A stretch of 64,000 bases of DNA from Thermovenabulum sp049723235. Lineage in GTDB: Bacteria; Bacillota; Thermosediminibacteria; Thermosediminibacterales; Thermosediminibacteraceae. The notes below the pieces were generated by a model that had not been told where the DNA came from, did not search any database, and worked only from the letters and a program-made list of their open reading frames with translations. The translations under genes and the position numbers were made by a program. This document shows, piece after piece, positions 33,072 to 41,078 of the stretch. Location of the stretch: positions 1 through 64,000 of the forward strand of contig NZ_JBNARB010000001.1 in the NCBI RefSeq assembly GCF_049723235.1. Reading direction: 5' to 3'. How positions within the stretch are numbered: position 1 is the first letter of the stretch; each line of letters starts with the position of its first letter.

Positions 33072-34346
33072 ATGGGGATGACAATAACGCAAAAAATACT
33101 GGCAGAACACGCGGGCAGGGATTTTGTGGAACCCGGGGAACTGATTATGGCAGACGTGGACCTGGTGCTTGCCAACGACATTACCGGGCCTGTGGCAATT
33201 AAGGAATTCGAAAGGGCTGGGGGTAAAGAGGTATTCGATAAGGAAAAAATTGCCCTAATACCTGATCATTTTACGCCTAACAAGGATATAAAATCTGCTG
33301 AGCTTTCCAAAGCTTTAAGGGATTTTGCCCGAAAGCATGATATTACTCATTATTACGAAGTGGGGAGAATGGGCATTGAGCATGCCCTTCTTCCCGAAAA
33401 AGGTCTCGTAGGTCCGGGAGATCTTGTAATAGGTGCCGATTCTCATACGTGCACCTATGGAGCTTTGGGCGCGTTTTCTACAGGAGTTGGAAGTACGGAC
33501 ATCGCTTTTGCCATGATGACGGGAAAATGCTGGTTTAAGGTGCCTGAAAGCATGAAGTTTATCTACAGGGGAAAACCCGCTCCCTTTGTCACCGGAAAGG
33601 ATTTGATACTTTTTACAATTAAGGACATAGGGGTGGACGGAGCGCTTTACAGAGCCATGGAATTTTCGGGGGAAGCATTAAAATACCTTACCGTAGATGA
33701 AAGGCTCACCATTACAAATATGGCGATAGAAGCGGGAGCAAAAAACGGTATTATGGAACCCGATGAGGTCACATTGGATTACGTTAAAGCAAGGGCTCAG
33801 AAACCCTATAAAATATTTAAAAGCGATGATAATGCAGAATACTGTGATATAAGGGAATACGATGTATCAAAGTTGGAGCCACAGGTTGCCCTCCCACACC
33901 TTCCCGAAAATTCCGTCAATATTTCTGAGGTAGGAGATATTACTATAGATCAGGTGGTTATCGGCTCCTGCACCAACGGAAGGATTGAAGATATGAGGAT
34001 GGCTGCAAAAGTTTTGAGGGGAAATCGGGTCCATCCTTATGTAAGGATGATAGTAATACCCGCAACGCAGGAGGTTTATCTACAAATGATAAAGGAGGGA
34101 ATAATGGAGGTATTCGTAGAAGCAGGTGCGGCGGTCAGTACACCTACCTGCGGGCCGTGTCTTGGAGGGCATATGGGCATACTGGCAAAGGGTGAAAGGG
34201 CTGTTTCCACTACCAATAGAAACTTCGTTGGACGAATGGGACATCCCGAAAGCGAAATATACCTGACAAATCCGGCGGTGGCAGCAGCTTCTGCGGTAAA
34301 AGGGAAAATAGTGCATCCCATGGAGGTGATAAAAAATGATATATAA
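33072..34346 (+). CDS. leuC: 3-isopropylmalate dehydratase, large subunit
   Basis: 424 residues, the shorter archaeal/clostridial-type LeuC of the aconitase family. Cluster-binding cysteines are in GSCTNGRIEDMR and the CGPCLGGH motif; DSHTCTYGALGAF is also typical. Together with LeuD it isomerises 2- to 3-isopropylmalate using a 4Fe-4S cluster. GAGGAGG lies 10 bases before the ATG; a second ATG follows two codons later. Confidence 0.95.
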   Translation: MGMTITQKILAEHAGRDFVEPGELIMADVDLVLANDITGPVAIKEFERAGGKEVFDKEKIALIPDHFTPNKDIKSAELSKALRDFARKHDITHYYEVGRMGIEHALLPEKGLVGPGDLVIGADSHTCTYGALGAFSTGVGSTDIAFAMMTGKCWFKVPESMKFIYRGKPAPFVTGKDLILFTIKDIGVDGALYRAMEFSGEALKYLTVDERLTITNMAIEAGAKNGIMEPDEVTLDYVKARAQKPYKIFKSDDNAEYCDIREYDVSKLEPQVALPHLPENSVNISEVGDITIDQVVIGSCTNGRIEDMRMAAKVLRGNRVHPYVRMIVIPATQEVYLQMIKEGIMEVFVEAGAAVSTPTCGPCLGGHMGILAKGERAVSTTNRNFVGRMGHPESEIYLTNPAVAAASAVKGKIVHPMEVIKNDI

Positions 34347-34833
34347 AGGAAGGGTGTGGGTTTTTCCGGATAATGTGGATACCGATGTGATTATCCCGGC
34401 AAGATTTTTAAATACTACGGACCCCAGGGAGCTTGCGGAGCATTGTATGGAAGATATATTCCCGGGTTTTTCTAAAAAAATTCAACCGGGAGATATAATA
34501 GTAGCCGGGAAAAATTTCGGGTGCGGGAGTTCGAGAGAACATGCCCCCATTGCTATTAAGGAAGCGGGTATTAGCTGTGTTATTGCAAAATCCTTTGCCA
34601 GGATTTTTTACAGGAATGCTATAAACATAGGCCTTCCCATATTGGAATCTTCGGAGGCGGTGGAAGGGATAAAAGCGGGGGAAGAGGTTATGGTGGATAC
34701 CGATACCGGGGAAATAAAAAATATCACGAGCGGGGAAATATTCTACGCAAAACCCTTTCCCGGGTTTATAAATGATATAATTAAAGCCGGCGGACTACTG
34801 AACTTTGCAGGAGGAGGGCAAAAAAATGTATAA
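34336..34833 (+). CDS. leuD: 3-isopropylmalate dehydratase, small subunit
   Basis: 165 residues, swivel domain partner of LeuC, with VDTDVIIPARFLNT and NFGCGSSREHAP, the substrate-recognition loop of LeuD-type proteins. Start overlaps the end of leuC by 11 bases, with GGAGGTGAT upstream, so the subunits are translationally coupled. Confidence 0.95.
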   Translation: MIYKGRVWVFPDNVDTDVIIPARFLNTTDPRELAEHCMEDIFPGFSKKIQPGDIIVAGKNFGCGSSREHAPIAIKEAGISCVIAKSFARIFYRNAINIGLPILESSEAVEGIKAGEEVMVDTDTGEIKNITSGEIFYAKPFPGFINDIIKAGGLLNFAGGGQKNV

Positions 34834-35905
34834 TATAGCCCTCCTTCCCGGGGATGGTATTGGCCCGGAGGTTATAAACGAAGCTATAAAGGTTTTATAT
34901 GCTGTCCAGGAAAGATTCGGCATTAAATTCAATTTCAAAGAAGGACTGGTAGGCGGAGCAGCTTTCGAGGCATTTGGAGTACCTCTTCCCGAGGAAACCC
35001 TTAATCTTGCGAAGGCTTCCGATGCGGTGCTTTTTGGGGCGGTGGGAGGCGCAAAGTGGGATAATTTGAAAAGAGAGCTCCGGCCGGAACAGGCAATCCT
35101 CAAATTGAGGAAGGAGCTAAATCTATTTGCCAACCTCAGGCCCGCTGTTTGTTATCGTTTTTTGGCGGATTCTTCTCCGCTGAAAAATAATATAATTAGT
35201 GGAAATCTGGATTTACTTATAGTGAGAGAATTAACCGGGGGGCTTTATTTCGGGACGCCTCGAGGGAGAGAAAATACAGGGCAAACGGTAAGGGCATTTG
35301 ATACAATGGTTTATACAAGCGAAGAAGTAAAAAGGGTGGCCCGGGTTGCTTTTGAAGCAGCAAAAAGAAGGAGAAAAAAGGTAACTTCCGTAGATAAAGC
35401 CAATGTGCTTGAAACCTCAAAGTTGTGGAGAGAAGTTGTGGAAGAGGTAAGCAAAGAATATCCTGATGTGGAGCTTTCTCACATGTATGTGGATAACTGC
35501 GCCATGCAACTTGTATTAAATCCGGGACAGTTTGATGTTATTTTAACCGAGAACACTTTTGGGGATATCTTAAGTGATGAGGCATCGGTACTAACCGGTT
35601 CCATAGGTATGCTGCCATCGGCAAGCATAGGAGAAAAAGGGCCTTTTTTATACGAACCCTGCCACGGTTCGGCACCGGATATAGCGGGTAAAGGTATCGC
35701 AAACCCCATCGCCTGTATTTTGTCCGCGGCAATGATGCTGGAATACTCTTTTGATGAAAAGGAAGCGGCAAGGTGTATAAAAGATGCGGTAGAAAAAAGC
35801 TTAGAGCTGGGCTACAGGACTTACGACATTAAAGAAGGTGCAGGGAAGGTGTTAACAACCTCCGAAATGGGAGATGTTATTAAAAAGATTATTCTGGAGC
35901 TTTAA
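34826..35905 (+). CDS. leuB: 3-isopropylmalate dehydrogenase
   Basis: 359 residues, NAD+-dependent beta-decarboxylating dehydrogenase. GDGIGPEV, RELTGGLYFG, the NCAMQLV substrate loop and ENTFGDILSDEAS (metal aspartates) are conserved; HGSAPDIAGKGIANP is the NAD-binding loop. ATG 34826 follows AGGAGGAGGG and overlaps leuD slightly. Last gene of the operon; I see no clear terminator before the thiamine leader. Confidence 0.96.
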   Translation: MYNIALLPGDGIGPEVINEAIKVLYAVQERFGIKFNFKEGLVGGAAFEAFGVPLPEETLNLAKASDAVLFGAVGGAKWDNLKRELRPEQAILKLRKELNLFANLRPAVCYRFLADSSPLKNNIISGNLDLLIVRELTGGLYFGTPRGRENTGQTVRAFDTMVYTSEEVKRVARVAFEAAKRRRKKVTSVDKANVLETSKLWREVVEEVSKEYPDVELSHMYVDNCAMQLVLNPGQFDVILTENTFGDILSDEASVLTGSIGMLPSASIGEKGPFLYEPCHGSAPDIAGKGIANPIACILSAAMMLEYSFDEKEAARCIKDAVEKSLELGYRTYDIKEGAGKVLTTSEMGDVIKKIILEL

Positions 35906-36008
35906 AAGGGAAAGAAGAATTTTTTAATATATTTTTTATAGTGGATTTTTACGAAAAAATAAGGTATAATTTTCGAAAAGCTGTAATAAAAATTTAATAA
36001 AATTTATA

Positions 36009-36148
36009 GGATACGTGCTGGGGGAGCCGAAAGGCTGAGAGGAAGCTTTAATGCTTCGACCCCTCGAACCTGACCGGGATAATGCCCGCGTAGGGAAGCA
36101 CAGAGCTGAAAATTTGTGCCTACCTATTCGGGTAGGCACTTTTATTTT
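36009..36148 (+). promoter_or_regulatory. TPP riboswitch (THI box) with terminator
   Basis: The TPP aptamer is recognised by GCTGGGGGAGCC, GGCTGAGA, then CCCCTCGAACCTGACCGGGAT-type text (here ACCTGACCGGGATAATGCC) and GCGTAGGGAAGC (about 36013-36102). A terminator follows: GTGCCTACC with GGTAGGCAC (about 36116-36138) and a T-rich tail. TPP binding would favour termination. A TATAAT at 35965-35970 is the likely -10 of its promoter, with a weak -35. Confidence 0.94.
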
Positions 36149-36186
36149 AAAAAGTAAAAAAATTTAAAGAAAAGGAGATGGCTTTT

Positions 36187-36966
36187 ATGATGAAAAATAT
36201 TACAAATCCTGTTTCAGATGAAAAAATTAGCAGATTGATTCTCAAAAGTTATTTTGAAGACCTCTACGATGCCGTTTCATCGGATGTAATTATTGCAGGT
36301 GCTGGGCCATCAGGTCTTTATTGTGCTATTCTACTTGCCCAAAAGGGATTCAAGGTAACAGTTTTGGATAAAAAACTTTCGCCCGGTGGAGGAATATGGG
36401 GAGGAGCAATGAGCTTTAACAGGGTGATTTTGCAAAAGGATGTGGAAGGAATTTTAAAAGAGTTAGAAATACCGTATAAGGAAGAGGAAAATGCGTTAAT
36501 AGTATCTTCAATAAGTTTTGCCAGCAGTCTAATTGCAAAAACAACTTCCTTCAATAATATTAAAATCTTTAATTTAATTTCAGTAGTAGATTTATATTAT
36601 ATTGACGAAAAAATTTCAGGAGTTGTAGTTAATAATTCAGCAATAGAACTTCAAAAACTTCACGTTGATCCCATGGTGCTTGTTTCAAGGGCCGTTTTGG
36701 ATGCCACAGGGCATGAGGCAGTACTGGTAAATCTTTATAATAAAAGAACTAAAGTCGATTTGGTGAACGAATTTTTTATGAATGCAGAAAAGGGAGAAGA
36801 GGATGTAATTAATAATACGAAAATGATAGCCCCGGGTCTTTTTGTTTCGGGAATGGCTGCAAATAATGTTTACGGCGGATACAGGATGGGGCCAATTTTC
36901 GGAGGAATGCTTTTATCGGGTAAGAAAGCGGCAAAATTGATTTCGGATTATTTAAATGCACACTAA
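36187..36966 (+). CDS. thi4: Sulfide-dependent thiazole synthase (Thi4 family, histidine type)
   Basis: 259 residues, FAD/NAD-binding fold with GAGPSGLYCA near residue 40 and GGGIWGGAM; the ending MAANNVYGGYRMGPIFGGM is a Thi4 signature. The residue that is the sulfur-donating cysteine in yeast Thi4 (Cys before Met-Asp-Pro) is histidine here (LHVDPMVL, about residue 159), as in methanogen enzymes that use free sulfide and turn over repeatedly. It makes the ADP-thiazole from NAD+, glycine and sulfide. ATG 36187 is chosen (AAGGAG 9 bases upstream); ATG 36178 is too close to that site. First gene after the TPP riboswitch. Confidence 0.9.
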   Translation: MMKNITNPVSDEKISRLILKSYFEDLYDAVSSDVIIAGAGPSGLYCAILLAQKGFKVTVLDKKLSPGGGIWGGAMSFNRVILQKDVEGILKELEIPYKEEENALIVSSISFASSLIAKTTSFNNIKIFNLISVVDLYYIDEKISGVVVNNSAIELQKLHVDPMVLVSRAVLDATGHEAVLVNLYNKRTKVDLVNEFFMNAEKGEEDVINNTKMIAPGLFVSGMAANNVYGGYRMGPIFGGMLLSGKKAAKLISDYLNAH

Positions 36967-36992
36967 AATAAAATTTTAAGGGGTGAAAAATT

Positions 36993-37787
36993 ATGAAACT
37001 TGCTTTAACCATTGCTGGCTCCGATTCCGGCGGAGGGGCGGGAATTCAGGCGGATTTAAAAACCTTTTTCAGCCACGGAGTCTATGGGATGTCAGTAATT
37101 ACGTCGGTTACCGCTCAAAATACCCTCGGGGTGCTGGGGGTGCAAAATATTTCAGAAGATATGGTCTATCTTCAGATGAAAGCGGTTTTTGAAGACTTAT
37201 TCCCCGATGCGGTGAAAATTGGCATGGTTTCGACGAAGGAAATTATCGAAGCAATTTCTGAAGGCCTTGAAGAATACAAACCGGAGAAAATAATCCTGGA
37301 CCCCGTGATGATTTCAAAATCCGGTCACAGGCTTTTAGAAAAAGATGCCATAAAAACTTTGATTGAAAAATTAGTACCGAAGGCTTTAATCATTACTCCC
37401 AACAGGGAAGAAGCAGAGGTAATTGCGGAAAGAAAAATAAAAAATATAGAGGAGATGAAAAAGGCTGCAAAGGATATTGCCAAATTGGGCTGCAGGACAG
37501 TTCTTATAAAAGGAGGGCATTTAGAGGGGAATAAGGCTATCGATATTTTATACTTAGGAGAAGAAAATTTCGTATTTTTTGAGGAAGAAAAAATTAATAC
37601 AAAAAACACCCACGGCACCGGCTGCACGTTTTCGGCGGCCATTTGTGCCAATTTGGCAAAAGGTATGGATATAAAAAAAGCGGTGGCGTATGCTAAGCTT
37701 TATATTACCCGCGCAATAAAAACTTCGGGAAATATCGGAAGGGGATGGGGACCCGTAAACCATTTTTGCATTAGATTCAATAATTAA
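36993..37787 (+). CDS. thiD: Hydroxymethylpyrimidine/phosphomethylpyrimidine kinase
   Basis: 264 residues, ribokinase-like fold. AGSDSGGGAGIQADLKTF and the anion-hole motif TKNTHGTGCTFSAAICA (catalytic Asp replaced within the family GTGC context) define ThiD. It phosphorylates HMP and then HMP-P to the pyrophosphate used by ThiE. GGGGTGA precedes the ATG. Confidence 0.95.
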   Translation: MKLALTIAGSDSGGGAGIQADLKTFFSHGVYGMSVITSVTAQNTLGVLGVQNISEDMVYLQMKAVFEDLFPDAVKIGMVSTKEIIEAISEGLEEYKPEKIILDPVMISKSGHRLLEKDAIKTLIEKLVPKALIITPNREEAEVIAERKIKNIEEMKKAAKDIAKLGCRTVLIKGGHLEGNKAIDILYLGEENFVFFEEEKINTKNTHGTGCTFSAAICANLAKGMDIKKAVAYAKLYITRAIKTSGNIGRGWGPVNHFCIRFNN

Positions 37788-37808
37788 TTTAAAAGAGGTG
37801 CTTTTGGC

Positions 37809-38438
37809 ATGAAAAATGTGGATTACTCCCTGTATCTCGTAACCGATAGAACTTATCTAAAAGGCAGAAGTCTTTTTGATGCGGTGGAGGAAGCAATAAA
37901 TGCAGGGGTTACCGTTGTACAGCTTAGAGAAAAAAATATCTCCGATAGGGAGTTTTATGAGATGGGACTAAAGTTAAGGGAAGTTACGAAGAAATACGGA
38001 GTGCCTTTGATAATAAACGATAGAGTGGATATAGCAATTGCTGTTGATGCTGATGGTGTGCATTTAGGGCAGGAGGAGTTACCTGCAAAAGTTGTGAGAG
38101 AAGTAATTGGTTATAAAAAAATAATAGGTGTTTCTGCTTCAAGCCTAAAAGAGGCTGAAGAGGCCTATAAATACGGTGCAGATTATATAGGCGTGGGTGC
38201 AATTTTTCCTACACCGTCAAAAAAAGACGCAAAATACGTTGGCTTGCAAACCTTGAAGGAAATTACAGAAAAAATACCTATTCCCATTTTAGCAATAGGT
38301 GGAATTTCTAAGGAAAATATTCAAGAAGTTCTAAAATACAACATAAAAGGTGTGTGCTGTATTTCAGCTATTTTAAAGGGAGATGTTTCTGAAAATGTAA
38401 GGTTCTTAAAGAATATAATAAAAAGAAACATGGGTTAA
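37809..38438 (+). CDS. thiE: Thiamine-phosphate synthase
   Basis: 209 residues, TIM barrel joining HMP-PP to thiazole phosphate. VVQLREKNISDREF, INDRVDIAIAVDADGVHLGQ, GVGAIFPTPSKKDA and LAIGGISKENI are the substrate-binding loops. AAAGAGGTGC precedes the ATG. Confidence 0.96.
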   Translation: MKNVDYSLYLVTDRTYLKGRSLFDAVEEAINAGVTVVQLREKNISDREFYEMGLKLREVTKKYGVPLIINDRVDIAIAVDADGVHLGQEELPAKVVREVIGYKKIIGVSASSLKEAEEAYKYGADYIGVGAIFPTPSKKDAKYVGLQTLKEITEKIPIPILAIGGISKENIQEVLKYNIKGVCCISAILKGDVSENVRFLKNIIKRNMG

Positions 38439-38464
38439 TTATTTTAAAAATTGGAGGGGAAAAG

Positions 38465-39763
38465 ATGACTCAGTTAGAAGCGGCCAAAAAGGGTATTATA
38501 ACCGAAGCAATGAAGGAAGTAGCGGAAAAAGAAGGAATAAGTCCAGAAAAAGTAAGAGAGGGAGTAGCTACAGGTAAGATAGTAATTCCTTTTAATCCGA
38601 ATCACAGGGGATTAAAACCGTGCGGAATAGGGAAGGGCCTTTCAACCAAGGTTAATGCAAATATAGGCACATCCGAAAAATACCCTTTTTTAGAATCGGA
38701 ATTATCAAAAGCAATTGTCGCGGTAGAAGCCGGGGCAGATACGATAATGGATCTTTCTACCGGGGGGGATATCGGGGCAATAAGAAAGGTTATTCTTACA
38801 GAAGTCGATGTCCCTGTTGGGACGGTGCCGATTTATGAAGTGGGAGTTATGGCGCAAAATAAATACGGGAGTATCATAGACTTTACCGAAGAGGAACTTT
38901 TTGAAGTAATAGAAAAGCAGGCAGAAGAAGGTGTGGATTTTATGACCGTCCACTGCGGCCTTACCTTGGAGGCGGTGGAAAGGCTTCGCAGGGAGGGCAG
39001 GATAACGGACATAGTAAGCAGGGGCGGTTCCTTCATAACCGCCTGGATGCTTAAAAACGAAAAACAAAATCCCCTGTATGAACACTTTGACAGGCTACTT
39101 GAAATAGCGAAAAAATACGATGTTACTTTGAGTTTGGGAGACGGCTTAAGGCCGGGATGCCTTGCCGATGCTACCGATAGGGCGCAAATTCAGGAGCTTT
39201 TAATACTTGGGGAGCTGGTACAGGAAGCGGTAAAACAGGGAGTGCAGGTGATGGTGGAAGGACCCGGACATGTGCCCCTTGACCAGATCGAGGCCAATAT
39301 TCGGCTTCAAAAAAGGCTCTGCCATGAAGCACCCTTTTACGTCTTGGGGCCTCTTGTGACCGATATTGCTGCGGGTTACGACCACATCGCTGCTGCAATA
39401 GGAGGGGCTTTAGCTGCTTGGGCGGGGGCTGATTTTCTCTGCTATGTAACTCCAGCAGAGCACTTAGGACTGCCTGATGAGGAAGATGTAAGGATTGGGG
39501 TTATTGCATCTAAAATTGCGGCTCATGCGGCGGATATAGTAAAAGGCATTCCGGGTGCATGGGAAAGGGATTTAAAAATGGCAAAAGCTCGAAAAAACCT
39601 TGATTGGGAAGAACAAATTAAGCTTTCAATAGACCCAAAAAAGGCAAGAAAATACAGGCAAGAGAGAAATTCATCGGATGTAAAGACCTGTACTATGTGC
39701 GGCAAGTTTTGTGCCATGGATATAATTGCAAAGTACCTTAATAAGGATAAGAGCAATTGTTAA
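38465..39763 (+). CDS. thiC: Phosphomethylpyrimidine synthase (radical SAM ThiC)
   Basis: 432 residues, the bacterial short form. It rearranges aminoimidazole ribotide to HMP-P by radical SAM chemistry; the C-terminal cluster motif is CTMCGKFCAMD (CxxCxxxxC) near residue 409, and LSTGGDIGAIR, MVEGPGHVPLDQI and GPLVTDIAAGYDHI are conserved. GGAGGGG precedes the ATG. Last gene of the thiamine operon, ended by a strong terminator. Confidence 0.97.
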   Translation: MTQLEAAKKGIITEAMKEVAEKEGISPEKVREGVATGKIVIPFNPNHRGLKPCGIGKGLSTKVNANIGTSEKYPFLESELSKAIVAVEAGADTIMDLSTGGDIGAIRKVILTEVDVPVGTVPIYEVGVMAQNKYGSIIDFTEEELFEVIEKQAEEGVDFMTVHCGLTLEAVERLRREGRITDIVSRGGSFITAWMLKNEKQNPLYEHFDRLLEIAKKYDVTLSLGDGLRPGCLADATDRAQIQELLILGELVQEAVKQGVQVMVEGPGHVPLDQIEANIRLQKRLCHEAPFYVLGPLVTDIAAGYDHIAAAIGGALAAWAGADFLCYVTPAEHLGLPDEEDVRIGVIASKIAAHAADIVKGIPGAWERDLKMAKARKNLDWEEQIKLSIDPKKARKYRQERNSSDVKTCTMCGKFCAMDIIAKYLNKDKSNC

Positions 39764-39766
39764 GAA

Positions 39767-39802
39767 AAAGGCTTTCGGGATTTAGTCCGAAAGCCTTTTA
39801 TA
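39767..39802 (+). terminator. Terminator of the thiamine operon
   Basis: AAAAGGCTTTCGGGA and TCCGAAAGCCTTTT form a long stem with a 5-base TTTAG loop immediately after the thiC stop, followed by T-rich sequence. Confidence 0.85.
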
Positions 39803-39865
39803 AAGGTTATTTTTTTAAAAAGAATTTTATTTCAGCACAAAAAATCAAGTTTTTCAAACTTATGA

Positions 39866-39893
39866 ACTATTTTTTAAAGGAAATCATATTCTA
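39866..39893 (+). promoter_or_regulatory. Putative sigma-K-type sporulation promoter
   Basis: AC at 39866-39867, a 17-base spacer and CATATTCTA (39885-39893) match the sigma-K consensus AC-N16/17-CATANNNTA. It lies about 45 bases before the start of the small His-rich protein gene. No sigma-A type promoter is apparent in this gap. Confidence 0.5.
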
Positions 39894-39937
39894 ATAGTAA
39901 AATAAATTGAAATAAAGGATTTAAGGAGTGATAATAG

Positions 39938-40273
39938 ATGTCGATGCCGGTAATACCCGAGAGAGATTTTGAAGAAAGTGTAATAGATATATTGGAGTCA
40001 ATAGCCTTAGAAGAAGCTGCTCTTGCCCATATACTAAATGCTGAAGGTGAAAAAATACAGAAGGTAACGGAAAAAGTATCAAATCCTGGGGACCTAATAA
40101 AATTACAAAAAAGCGTTAAGGAAATTTTACAAATGATCATAAAAAAAGAAATGCTGCTGCAGTTCAAATTTGAAAAAGTCGTTGATTTGCTGGAAATGAT
40201 GGAAGAAGATTGCCCAAAACCTGGCCCCGGGCACGGACACAAACACGGTCATATCCGGGATAATGATAATTAA
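39938..40273 (+). CDS. Small helical protein with His-rich tail, possible spore-associated protein
   Basis: 111 residues, not assigned to a characterised family. The N-terminal half (IPERDFEESVIDILESIALE, then EEAALAHILNAEGEKIQKV) is predicted helical; the SIALEEAALAHILNAEGEK pattern occurs, as I recall, in uncharacterised Firmicute proteins, some linked to spore surface proteins. The tail (GPGHGHKHGH) is rich in Gly and His and may bind metal. AAGGAGTGAT precedes the ATG. The sigma-K-like promoter supports late mother-cell expression. Monocistronic, with a terminator after it. Confidence 0.7.
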   Translation: MSMPVIPERDFEESVIDILESIALEEAALAHILNAEGEKIQKVTEKVSNPGDLIKLQKSVKEILQMIIKKEMLLQFKFEKVVDLLEMMEEDCPKPGPGHGHKHGHIRDNDN

Positions 40274-40303
40274 AATTTAACGGTGAATAGATGAATCTGT
40301 GAA

Positions 40304-40350
40304 ATGCCAAAGGCTTTTTCACAAAAAAGCCTTTGGCATAATATTTTATT
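40304..40350 (+). terminator. Terminator after the His-rich protein gene
   Basis: ATGCCAAAGGCTTTT (40304-40318) pairs with AAAAGCCTTTGGCAT (40325-40339), a 15-bp perfect stem followed by the T-rich AATATTTTATT. Confidence 0.8.
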
Positions 40351-40376
40351 ACTGAACAATTCAAAGGAGGGTCAAT

Positions 40377-41000
40377 ATGAAAGTTAGTGGAAATAATATA
40401 AATCCAATTCCGTTAAATCCCAGGTTATTGATAATGCCGGGGTTCTCGGAACGTCAGATACTGGAACACTATGAGGTTTTGTATTTAGGCTATGTAAACA
40501 AGATAAATGAAATAAGAGACCTGCTTTTAACCGCAGACAGGGCAAAAGCCAATTCCACCTACAGTGAATTCCGCGGGCTGAAGAAAGCCGAGACCTATGC
40601 CATCGATGGTGTAATCCTTCACGAGCTGTACTTTGAAAACCTGGGTGGGTCGGGAGAGATCCGTCAAGGGGAACTATTAAGGCTTATCGAGAGGGATTTT
40701 GGTTCTTTTAATACCTGGAGAGAGGATTTCATAACTACAGGAATTTCGGCAAGAGGCTGGGCAATCCTGGTATACGACCTCCGGGATGGAAGGCTTCATA
40801 ATTATTTACTGGATGCCCATGACTATGGTGTAGTTCAAAACGCCATCGCTTTGCTGGTAATGGATGTATATGAGCATGCCTATTTTATAGATTACGGTAC
40901 GAGAAAAGCTGACTATATAAAGGCATTTATTCAAAATGTGGATTGGAACATTGTAAATGACAGGTTAAAAAGAATCAGCTTTATACTGTACAATTTATAA
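40377..41000 (+). CDS. Divergent Fe/Mn superoxide dismutase family protein
   Basis: 207 residues. The four metal ligands of Fe/Mn SOD can be placed: His in LEHYEVLYLGYV, His in VILHELYFENLGG, and Asp and His in MDVYEHAYFIDYG. The active-site Tyr34 equivalent is kept, but the usual His30 is Leu, the DVWEHAY tryptophan is Tyr, and the second-sphere Gln (NQD) region reads AHD. It is therefore a SOD by fold and ligands, with altered surroundings; activity and metal preference are uncertain. The N-terminal 20 residues (NINPIPLNPRLLIMPG) are atypical. AAAGGAGGG precedes the ATG. Confidence 0.8.
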   Translation: MKVSGNNINPIPLNPRLLIMPGFSERQILEHYEVLYLGYVNKINEIRDLLLTADRAKANSTYSEFRGLKKAETYAIDGVILHELYFENLGGSGEIRQGELLRLIERDFGSFNTWREDFITTGISARGWAILVYDLRDGRLHNYLLDAHDYGVVQNAIALLVMDVYEHAYFIDYGTRKADYIKAFIQNVDWNIVNDRLKRISFILYNL

Positions 41001-41078
41001 AGCTTAATAATAAATTATTTGTTTTTAAGGATAATAAATTTTTAAATGAGAAATATTAAAATGAGGAGGTGATACTTG

